A stretch of DNA of 64,000 nucleotides, taken from contig JAJQRF010000003.1 in the NCBI GenBank assembly GCA_021228405.1, positions 25,544-89,543 on the forward strand. The letters run 5' to 3'. The translations under genes were made by a program, and so were the position numbers. A model generated the notes under the pieces. The model had not been told where the DNA came from and did no database searches. It saw only the letters and a program-made list of their open reading frames with translations. This document shows positions 1 through 7,632 of the stretch, piece after piece. Each line of letters begins with the position of its first letter. Positions within the stretch are counted from its first letter, which is position 1. The DNA comes from Pyrinomonadaceae bacterium. GTDB lineage: Bacteria > Acidobacteriota > Blastocatellia > Pyrinomonadales > Pyrinomonadaceae.

Positions 1-180
1 GGGCATCCGAATGTCGGACAAAACGAGGTCGATATTTCCCTTTTCAAACTTTCGCAACGCTTCCGCAGCGTTTTCCGCCGTTTCGACTTCGTATCCTTCG
101 GCAAGCAGAAATTTCCGCAAAACTTCGCGCATTTGCTCTTTGTCGTCAACAATTAAAAGTCGGGCGGCGGTTTCGGTCAT
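1..180 (-). CDS. Response regulator, receiver domain (partial, cut by window edge)
   Basis: Reading the minus strand from an ATG at 178-180 gives a receiver domain that begins MTETAARLLIVDDKEQ and reaches the phosphoacceptor region LVLSDIRMP before the window ends. The acidic pair DD after the first strand and the Asp of LSDIRMP are the expected receiver residues. It is divergent from the histidine kinase at 248, with 67 bp between the two starts, so the pair very likely forms one two-component system. The sequence style (LIVDDKEQMREVL, DIRMP) is typical of NtrC-family regulators that activate sigma-54, but the AAA+ and DNA-binding domains would lie outside the window, so that class is inference. 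The two sigma-54-like promoters at 7519 and 35141 make such a regulator plausible here. Confidence 0.85.
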   Translation of the reverse strand, partial: MTETAARLLIVDDKEQMREVLRKFLLAEGYEVETAENAAEALRKFEKGNIDLVLSDIRMP

Positions 181-247
181 AGTTTGCGTTTATCTGATTT
201 CGATATTAGTTTAAGATTGATACGCGAAAAACGGCAACTTCATTTCT

Positions 248-2248
248 ATGAAAAAATCTTCTTTGGAAAAAGTCATCAAGCGGCAAAATTTGTCGGACGG
301 GAAAAATCCGTTCATCAATATTCTGCACGATCTGCCCGATGCCGTGATCCTGTTCGATGACGGCGGCGCAATTTTTTACGCCAATCCGCAAGCTGAAAAT
401 CTTTTCGGTGCGGTTAAGTTCATGCGCGATATTTTGCCCGCCACGTCCGTTTTGCTCGACGAAGCAAAGTTTCATAAACACTTGAAAAATCTCGAAAAAT
501 ACAAACGCCGCGATAGCTTTGAAACGCAGATTCTCAACAAAAACGGCGAGATAATCGAAGCGACCGTTTCCGAAACCGCGATTCTCGACCAGAACGGAAA
601 ACTTTGCGGATTTTCCGCCGTCATCAAAGACATCACGCAGACGAAGGAAAGCGAAAAACGTATTTCGCGCCGCGACAAACAGCTTTTCGCGCTCATCGAC
701 GTTGCCGAAGCCATTACGCAGATGGACGGCGTTGAGTCGTTTCTGCAACGAACGCTCGACGCGGTTTTGCGCGTTACTTCGCTAACTTCGGGCTGTGTTC
801 ACCTGCTCGACGAAGAAGAATCGCTCGACCTCGCGGTGTCGCAAAATTTGTCCGGTTCGGCAATCGAAATGCTCCAGAGATTTGAACTCGGCGAAGGTCT
901 GATCGGAAGTTCGGCGGTTTTGAACGAAACGCTGATCGTTTCCGACACGACGAATGACCGCAGGTTGGCGCGTCCCGTTTCGACCGAAAAAATCGGTTCG
1001 CTCGCCTCCGTTCCGCTCGTCGGACGCGAAGGCATCGTGCGCGGAATTATGACGCTTTTCCACTCCGAACCGCGCATTTTTACGGCGCACGAATCGAGTA
1101 TGCTGACCGCGATCGGCAAACAGGTCGGCGTTGCGCTCGAACAAGCCAGACTTTTACAGCAAGTTACCGATTCAAGGCGCGAATGGGAAGAAACTTTTGA
1201 AGCGATGACCGACGGCGTTTCGATTCACGCGCCTTCGGGCAGAATCCGCCGCGCCAATTCTTCGCTCGCGAAAATGTTCGGAACGAACGCCGAAAATCTG
1301 GTCGGAATCCGCTGTTGCGAACTTTATCACGGCTCGAAAAAACCGCGCGCGAATTGCACGATCATGCGCACCGTGACGGAACGCTTGCCGCAGAGAGTCG
1401 AACTTCACGATGAAAATTTGGGCAGAGTTTTGCGCGTCATCACCGACCCGATCATCAGCGAACGCGGGCGCATTGTCGGCGTGGTCTGCACGACGCGCGA
1501 CGTGACGGACGAAAAGCTTATCGAACGCCGTTTGATTCAGCAGGAAAGGATTTCTGCAATCGGCGAGATCGCCGCCGGAATCGCGCACGAGGTCGGCACG
1601 CCGCTCAATATTATCTCCGCGAATGTCGAATATCTTTTGCGCGGAAAATCGCAAACGCCCGAAGAAGAATTGCAGGCGATCAAGGAACAAAGCTCGAATA
1701 TTACGAATCTCGTCCGCCAACTGCTCGATTTTTCGCGTGACCGTTCGCCCGAATTTGCGCCCGTCAATATCAATGAACTGATCGAAAAAACCGTCGGTTT
1801 GTTAAATCATCAGCTTCAAAAATCCGAGATTAAAATTCATATGAATCTCGCAAATTATCTCCCGACAGTTGACGGCGATCCGTCGCAGATTCAGCAGATT
1901 TTGTTTAATCTGATTACGAATGCACGGCAGGCGATGGAAGTCGTGCCGCTTTCCGAACGTCCGCGCATTCTGAAAATTTCGACCGACAGCGCGCTGATGC
2001 CGACCGAACGTTTTCCGCATCCGCACATCGTTATCAAAATCTCCGACAACGGGCGCGGCATTCCTGACGATGCTCTGCCGAACGTCTTTAATCCGTTCTT
2101 TACTGCCAACAAGGAAGGCGGAACGGGTTTGGGTTTGGCGATCAGTTACCGCATCGTGCAACGCCATTCGGGAATAATCATCATCGAAAACAACCCGAAT
2201 TTCGGTGTCCTCGCAAAGATCAAACTGCCTCTGCAAAATACGATTTAG
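248..2248 (+). CDS. Soluble PAS-GAF-PAS sensor histidine kinase
   Basis: This 666-residue kinase has a PAS domain at about residues 22-135, a GAF domain at 145-300, a second PAS domain at 312-425, a HisKA dimerisation domain with phosphoacceptor His447 in the motif IAHEVGTPLN, and a HATPase domain at about 540-660 (N box near FNLITNARQAM, G1 box DNGRGIP, G2 box GGTGLGLAIS). No signal peptide or membrane segment is visible, so it should sense cytoplasmic signals. The H-box with EVGTPL resembles NtrB/PilS-type kinases. It is transcribed away from the truncated response regulator at 1-180 and is presumably its cognate kinase. It ends convergently with the large receptor gene. The ligand of the GAF and PAS domains cannot be told from sequence. 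Confidence 0.93.
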   Translation: MKKSSLEKVIKRQNLSDGKNPFINILHDLPDAVILFDDGGAIFYANPQAENLFGAVKFMRDILPATSVLLDEAKFHKHLKNLEKYKRRDSFETQILNKNGEIIEATVSETAILDQNGKLCGFSAVIKDITQTKESEKRISRRDKQLFALIDVAEAITQMDGVESFLQRTLDAVLRVTSLTSGCVHLLDEEESLDLAVSQNLSGSAIEMLQRFELGEGLIGSSAVLNETLIVSDTTNDRRLARPVSTEKIGSLASVPLVGREGIVRGIMTLFHSEPRIFTAHESSMLTAIGKQVGVALEQARLLQQVTDSRREWEETFEAMTDGVSIHAPSGRIRRANSSLAKMFGTNAENLVGIRCCELYHGSKKPRANCTIMRTVTERLPQRVELHDENLGRVLRVITDPIISERGRIVGVVCTTRDVTDEKLIERRLIQQERISAIGEIAAGIAHEVGTPLNIISANVEYLLRGKSQTPEEELQAIKEQSSNITNLVRQLLDFSRDRSPEFAPVNINELIEKTVGLLNHQLQKSEIKIHMNLANYLPTVDGDPSQIQQILFNLITNARQAMEVVPLSERPRILKISTDSALMPTERFPHPHIVIKISDNGRGIPDDALPNVFNPFFTANKEGGTGLGLAISYRIVQRHSGIIIIENNPNFGVLAKIKLPLQNTI

Positions 2249-2288
2249 CAAGGGTTTGCCTGAAAGCGGAACGCTGAACATTTCACAC

Positions 2289-2319
2289 AAAAAAAGGTTG
2301 GAGAAATAATCTCCAACCT
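2289..2319 (-). terminator. Intrinsic terminator of the Oar-like receptor gene
   Basis: A perfect 10-bp stem (AGGTTGGAGA at 2295-2304, loop AATAA, TCTCCAACCT at 2310-2319) is followed on the minus strand by a run of T (A-run 2289-2295 on the plus strand). It lies between the convergent kinase and receptor genes and is oriented to stop the receptor transcript. Confidence 0.85.
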
Positions 2320-2344
2320 GTAATTTCATTCATTATTTTTCAAT

Positions 2345-5300
2345 TTAGAATGAATATCTTAATCCAAACTGCATTCTGCGCGGGTTGCCCTGAATGCTGG
2401 TATAGATTTTTCCGAAATCGGATGCCGCCGCACCTGTTTCAGGGTCTTGCGTTAAGCCGTAGGTCGAACGGGTCAAATTATCGGCATTAAAATACTGATA
2501 GTTTGCGACGTTAATGACTTCCCAGCGGAACTGCAATTTATGACCTTCACGCCACGGCATATTGAACGATTTGGAAAGTCCTAAATCCAGCGTCGAGTAA
2601 CCCGGCTGACGGAAATTATTTCGTTGCCCGGTTTCACCCGGTCGCGCATTGCGGAACGAATTATATGCCGCTTGCGGGTCTGCAAAAGCATTCTGCGTTG
2701 ACCGCACCGCACCGAAAGTAACCGGACGAATCGCGGTTCCGTTCGATTGCACGTTCCAGTTCGTCGCCCATTGCGCGGCATCGAACGGCGAGGAAACCGG
2801 AAGCCCCGTATTCCAACGGTAAATACCTGCCAACTGCCAGCCGCCAAAGAAGGTTTCGGCAATCGGATTCATATCGCCGAAGAATTGTTTTCCTTTACCG
2901 AACGGAAGTTGGAAAACAAAATTGGCGTTGACAACGTGGCGGATGTCGAAATCGGAATACGCATAGTTATCGCTTTGACGAAGCGGATTCAGCAAAAACT
3001 GCGAACCGTATGAACCGCCGGTTTGAAGACCTGAAACATCGTCGAAAGACTTTGCTAAAGTGTAGTTCAAGTCGAAGGTTAAGGTGTTGCCGAAACGCTG
3101 TCTGACGGAGAAAGCCGCGCCGTTGTAATCGGAATTGCCGAACGAACCGAACGAAGAAAACGCCGCATATTGCGGATGATAAAACAAATTCGGAGTCGTC
3201 CCGAGATCGTCGATCAACAACTGGATATATGTCCAGTCGAGAATGTCGAAACCGTCTCTGGAAACCAAATTATAAATCTCCTGCGTTGGTGTCAAAGCGT
3301 TATTTCCCGAATAAACGCCGCCGATGTTCGGAAACAAATTCTGGAAATAAGGAATGTTCGCAACTGCCGTGACCGGCGTATTTCGAGCGCGCAGGTCGTG
3401 CAATATTCCGGCTGCCGTATACCAATCCATTCCCGAAGTGCGGTCAACCAGATTATTCAAAGCCATCACGTCGCGCGCACCGAGTAAGTTTCTGGCTTTA
3501 CGCCCGATATACGAAGCTTCGACATACATTCCGAAAGGAAGCTGGCGACCGAACGATACATTCCAACTGTAATGCGTCGGGGTCGTGATCGTCCCGTCAA
3601 GCGAGGATTCGATACGCTGCGGACAGTCTTCGGTTCCTGCCAGACAACCCGGCGTTACTTCGGTCGAAAAACGCTGAGTCGGTGCAGGAATTCCCGGAAG
3701 CGAACGAACATTTTGTCCGAACCCGGTAAAAAGCGGTGCCGGATTGGTCGTAATATTGTAGGTATTTGCCGAAATGGTGCTCGACGAGGTAAAACCGATC
3801 GAAGATAAACCATCGAAGCTGACGGCTAACTGCTGACCGAAATGATCGTTCGTGATCGCAAAACCGCCGCGAATGATCGAATCGCCTTCCTTGCCGAAAA
3901 GGAATTTCAGATATTTATTTTCAAAGTTCGGCGACCAGGCGGCTGCCAGACGCGGTTGCAGATTGTTCCAATCCGTGCTGTAAAAACCTTGTCCGTCATT
4001 CGCGGGACCGGCTCTTTCAAAATTAACCAGATCGTTCAGAGGAATTCCCTGTTTTGCGGAAGCAATGCGACGCGCGAAAAGTTCTCCCAATCTTTCACTC
4101 GGAACTACCTGAAAACCGTTCTTTTCGTAAACCGGACGGCTCACGCCGTAACGAAGTCCCATAGTAAGCGTCAAATTGCGATAAGGTTTCCAAATATCCT
4201 GAAAATAAGTGTCGTATTCCTGCGTGGCGAATTCGCGTTCGGTCGGAGTTCCCGCTTCCAAAACGGAGCCGTCAAGGTCGAACGTAAAGTTTCCGCTGTA
4301 TTGCGAAAAACGCCCGATCAACGCTGAGGAGGCATTTTGAACCGTGGTTCGCTGTGACGACGGAACGGTATAGCCCGCCGCGCTGACTGCCAGATCAAGG
4401 ATGCGTCCCGATTGCGAGTAATATGAAGGATTGGCGACCGCATCATCATATGCACTGGCGTAATCGACCCGTTTATTATTTATCAGGCGAATATTTCCAC
4501 CGAACTGGAAAGTGTGATTTCCTTTGATCCAGGTGAAATCATCCGTAATGTTGTGCGTCGGAGTAACACGGCTCAAAGTTCTTGCATACGCCAGCGGTTG
4601 GTAAACAAATCTGAAGTTTATGGAATTTTCACCCGAATCGCCCTGCGTGCTGAAAGCCTGACGGGTTAATCCGTAGCGGAAATTATTGACCATATTGTTG
4701 CTTACCGACCAATCGTGTCCGACCACAAAACCATACGGATGATCCCAGAGCGCGCCGGAAGGCGTGTCCGGAAATTGTGAGGTTCCCTTCAAAAGATCAT
4801 ATTGATAATTGGCACGAAAATATGCCGTTTGTTTTTGATTGATGATGTAATCGAATCTCGCGATATGCGTATTTTCATCCGTGCTGGTCGCGGCGTTAAA
4901 GCGGAAGCCGCCCGTGTTCAATCCATCACCGACCGAAGTATCGTTTGCCGTGTATCTTGACGCGGCACCGGCAAAAACGGATACGGCTGCCGGATTTACT
5001 CTCACAATCGGAAATACGCTCGTATTCAATTGCGTAGTTGAAATTGTGACCAGATGCGGCGCAATACATCCCGGAGGTGAATTTCCCGGTAAACAAATGA
5101 TTTCCCCCGGCAAACCGCCGATAAACTTTAATTCTCCGCGCCCCAGACTCGCGAGGGGAACGTCGCGAACGACCGACTCTCCTTTTTTCTCCCGCTGTCC
5201 TTCATAAGTATAGAAAAAGAATAATTTATCTTTTTTGATCGGACCGCCGATCGCGCCGCCGAAAATGTCACGCGCCAGACTGGGACGCGGTGCTCTTTCC

Positions 5301-6187
5301 TCACCGACCTTTGCCAACCCGTCAATTACGGCTTGATCGGTGGCAACATAACGTCCTGCCGCATTGTTAAAGAAATCATTCGCAGAAAAAGCGGTCGGAC
5401 GGTAAAAATAAAACAACGCGCCTCTGAAATCGTTCGTTCCGCTTTTCGTGATGAGCGAAACCTGCGCGCCCGACGAACGTCCCTGATTTGCGTTGGCGTT
5501 CGTCGTCGTAATGCGAAACTCTTCGACCGATTCGGTGGTCGCCCGCAAAACCGTGTCCTGGCTGGTTTGAAACTGTTCACTGCGACCGCCTGTCTGCTGG
5601 TCGTTAATGTCGATGCCGTCAAGCAAAACGTTCGCCTGATCGCTTCTGCCGCCGGCAACGTAACCTTCTCTCGTGACCGAAGGCTGTAAACTCAACAGAT
5701 CGGCGACTCTTCTCAAATCCGTCGGCAGTTGCGTGATCTGTTCCGGCACAAAATTATTACCAAGACTTGCATCTTGCGTATTAACGACCGATTCGATCGA
5801 GTTAGCCGTTACATCCACAACCGCGCTGACATCACCCGGTTCAAGCGCAATATTAAAAACAATCGGTGAATCAACTAAAATTTTTACTTCTGCGGCAACA
5901 CTTTTCTTAAAATTGGCGGCTTCGACTTCAATCCGGTAAGTTCCCGGTGCAATCGAAGGAAAATTGTAAGTGCCCTCACTGTTTGTGGTAAGCGTGCGAC
6001 TAAATCCATTGGCGGGATTCAAAAGTTTCACACTTGCCCCGGCAACGATAGCACCGTTCTGATCGGTCACAGTTCCGCTGATACCGGAAGTTCCTGCTTG
6101 TGCGAACAGGTTCCCGGAAACGAACAAGATAACCAACATCGATGCTAAAGTTAAAAAAAACTTCTTGTTTAGAATGCTAGATCTCAT
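2345..6187 (-). CDS. Oar-like giant TonB-dependent outer-membrane receptor
   Basis: This 1280-residue protein has a signal peptide (about residues 1-29, ending GNLFAQ), an N-terminal carboxypeptidase-regulatory/CNA-B-like domain at about 32-115 (GISGTVTDQNGAIVAGASV), a plug domain (LPTDLRRVADLLSLQP, LLDGIDINDQQTGG) and a long beta-barrel that ends in the aromatic residue typical of outer-membrane proteins (LRYSF). This architecture matches the Oar-type receptors that are expanded in Acidobacteriota. The substrate is unknown; large oligo- or polysaccharides, peptides or adhesion have been proposed for the family. A strong ribosome-binding site (AGGAGGAGCT) directly precedes the ATG at 6187. 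No dedicated TonB-ExbBD system is adjacent, although TonB-CTD proteins lie at 16961 and 54681. Confidence 0.92.
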   Translation of the reverse strand: MRSSILNKKFFLTLASMLVILFVSGNLFAQAGTSGISGTVTDQNGAIVAGASVKLLNPANGFSRTLTTNSEGTYNFPSIAPGTYRIEVEAANFKKSVAAEVKILVDSPIVFNIALEPGDVSAVVDVTANSIESVVNTQDASLGNNFVPEQITQLPTDLRRVADLLSLQPSVTREGYVAGGRSDQANVLLDGIDINDQQTGGRSEQFQTSQDTVLRATTESVEEFRITTTNANANQGRSSGAQVSLITKSGTNDFRGALFYFYRPTAFSANDFFNNAAGRYVATDQAVIDGLAKVGEERAPRPSLARDIFGGAIGGPIKKDKLFFFYTYEGQREKKGESVVRDVPLASLGRGELKFIGGLPGEIICLPGNSPPGCIAPHLVTISTTQLNTSVFPIVRVNPAAVSVFAGAASRYTANDTSVGDGLNTGGFRFNAATSTDENTHIARFDYIINQKQTAYFRANYQYDLLKGTSQFPDTPSGALWDHPYGFVVGHDWSVSNNMVNNFRYGLTRQAFSTQGDSGENSINFRFVYQPLAYARTLSRVTPTHNITDDFTWIKGNHTFQFGGNIRLINNKRVDYASAYDDAVANPSYYSQSGRILDLAVSAAGYTVPSSQRTTVQNASSALIGRFSQYSGNFTFDLDGSVLEAGTPTEREFATQEYDTYFQDIWKPYRNLTLTMGLRYGVSRPVYEKNGFQVVPSERLGELFARRIASAKQGIPLNDLVNFERAGPANDGQGFYSTDWNNLQPRLAAAWSPNFENKYLKFLFGKEGDSIIRGGFAITNDHFGQQLAVSFDGLSSIGFTSSSTISANTYNITTNPAPLFTGFGQNVRSLPGIPAPTQRFSTEVTPGCLAGTEDCPQRIESSLDGTITTPTHYSWNVSFGRQLPFGMYVEASYIGRKARNLLGARDVMALNNLVDRTSGMDWYTAAGILHDLRARNTPVTAVANIPYFQNLFPNIGGVYSGNNALTPTQEIYNLVSRDGFDILDWTYIQLLIDDLGTTPNLFYHPQYAAFSSFGSFGNSDYNGAAFSVRQRFGNTLTFDLNYTLAKSFDDVSGLQTGGSYGSQFLLNPLRQSDNYAYSDFDIRHVVNANFVFQLPFGKGKQFFGDMNPIAETFFGGWQLAGIYRWNTGLPVSSPFDAAQWATNWNVQSNGTAIRPVTFGAVRSTQNAFADPQAAYNSFRNARPGETGQRNNFRQPGYSTLDLGLSKSFNMPWREGHKLQFRWEVINVANYQYFNADNLTRSTYGLTQDPETGAAASDFGKIYTSIQGNPRRMQFGLRYSF

Positions 6188-6401
6188 AGCTCCTCCTAGT
6201 TATTTAATATAATTGCTTGATAGAGTAATCAGTCAGTTTTTACGCATTTTTTGTTCCATTAATAAAATAAAAAGCAAAGTGTCGGTAATTAGTGCCGATA
6301 AACTCACTTTCTCTAATCTTTTATCCGCAAAAATAACAATTACTTTGGATAAAATTCATTTTTTTGGTAAGGTTTTCCTGAATTTTATTTTTTTCTAAAC
6401 T

Positions 6402-7328
6402 TTATAAGTAAGCTGAAATCTGCTTTACAGCCGTCGCTCCCATACCGACCGCACTGCTGATCGTCGGCGCGGTCGGATTTGCCGCGTCGCCGACCGCAAA
6501 AACGTTTGCGATGCTCGTTCGGCAACTGCTGTCTATTTCGATATAGCCGTTTTTATCCAGATCGATCTGTCCCCGGAAAAGTTCGGTATTCGGCTCGATC
6601 CCGATCCTCAGCAAAACCGCTTCGATTTGTAAATCGCGCATTTCACCGCTTTTCCGGTTTTTCGTTCTGACGGATCGAATCGCTTCATCGCCCTTTATTT
6701 CGACCAATTCGGTTTCGAGTAAAATCTCGACTCTGCCGTTTTTTTCGACCTTTTCGATAAACTCTTTTCTTCCGCGAAATTCATCGCGCCGATGAACGAG
6801 ATAAACCTTTTTCGCTTTTTCCGACAAGATCAGTGCATTTTCCAACGCCGCATCACCGCCGCCGACGATCACGACGTTTTTATTTTCGATCTTGTCCGCG
6901 TCTTTTTTACCCGATTCGATGATTCCCCTGCCGCGAAAAAAATCTTCGCCCGGAATATTTAATTTTCGCCGCCTGACACCGGTCGCAAGAATGATGAATT
7001 TTCCCGAAAACTCTTCGCCGTGCGTCAGGGAAATTGTTTTTTCCGCTAAATTAACTTTTTCTACTCCTGCCGTCAGATGTCGGGAAAAGTTGCGTTTTTC
7101 GGTCTGTTGCAGAAAGATTTCGGACATTTCGCGCCCGTTTTTCGCCGTGATGCCGAGATGATTTTCAATCGCATTGTATGTCCATAAAAGCTGTCCGCCA
7201 AATTCCTTTTCCTTTTCCAGAAGCATAGATGAAAGTCCGAGGTCATCGCACCACAAAGCCGCCGAAAGTCCTGCCGGTCCGCCGCCGATGATGACGACAT
7301 CAAATTCGTTTTTCTCAACTTTTTTCAT
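6402..7328 (-). CDS. Thioredoxin-reductase-like FAD/NAD(P) oxidoreductase without CxxC
   Basis: The 308-residue protein has the two Rossmann folds of the thioredoxin reductase family: the FAD motif GGGPAGLSAA at residues 15-24, the NAD(P)H motif VGGGDAALENAL at about 155, an HRRDEFRG segment and the C-terminal FAD motif FAVGDAANP. In true thioredoxin reductases a redox-active CATC sits just before the second Rossmann fold; here that position reads GRGIIESGKKDADK and has no cysteine. It therefore cannot reduce thioredoxin by the usual dithiol route and is more likely a TrxR-like ferredoxin/flavodoxin-NADP reductase (YumC-like) or a related reductase. It is a single gene, divergent from the chemosensory operon. 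Confidence 0.85.
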   Translation of the reverse strand: MKKVEKNEFDVVIIGGGPAGLSAALWCDDLGLSSMLLEKEKEFGGQLLWTYNAIENHLGITAKNGREMSEIFLQQTEKRNFSRHLTAGVEKVNLAEKTISLTHGEEFSGKFIILATGVRRRKLNIPGEDFFRGRGIIESGKKDADKIENKNVVIVGGGDAALENALILSEKAKKVYLVHRRDEFRGRKEFIEKVEKNGRVEILLETELVEIKGDEAIRSVRTKNRKSGEMRDLQIEAVLLRIGIEPNTELFRGQIDLDKNGYIEIDSSCRTSIANVFAVGDAANPTAPTISSAVGMGATAVKQISAYL

Positions 7329-7376
7329 TTAAATTCAAATTTTTCTGGAAATTACGAGTATTTGCCAATATATACT

Positions 7377-7411
7377 AAATTTTGTCAATTTGCAGGTGTC
7401 AAATTTTGTCA
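7377..7411 (+). promoter_or_regulatory. Candidate upstream activator sites for the sigma-54 promoter
   Basis: The 11-mer AAATTTTGTCA occurs twice (7377-7387 and 7401-7411), 24 bp apart, roughly 110-140 bp upstream of the -24 element at 7519. This is a usual distance for enhancer-binding-protein sites. The assignment rests only on repetition and spacing. Confidence 0.35.
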
Positions 7412-7518
7412 CTCAGGCAGATAACAATCCTTGTCAGTTTAATTTATACCTTACATCGTCTTTTTCAAACCTCTATAAAACAAGAGTTTATTAATTATTT
7501 TTGATATTTTTAACCGAA

Positions 7519-7535
7519 TGGCACTTGTCTTGCTT
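7519..7535 (+). promoter_or_regulatory. Sigma-54 (-24/-12) promoter of the chemosensory operon
   Basis: TGGCAC (7519-7524), five bases, then TTGCTT (7530-7535) matches the sigma-54 consensus TGGCAC-N5-TTGC exactly, in the 304-bp gap before the first chemosensory gene. A start near 7545 would give a leader of about 85 nt. No competing sigma-70 hexamers of similar quality were seen. Confidence 0.85.
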
Positions 7536-7632
7536 TTGAACCTTCTTCGGATTTAGGCATAACTTTAAATGCCTGCTGAACATTCCCAACTTTCATTACA
7601 ATATTTGTCCAAACTTAATAAAACCCAAAGCT

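Noticed and set aside
6402..7328. Annotation as thioredoxin reductase
   Set aside because: The catalytic CxxC is missing.
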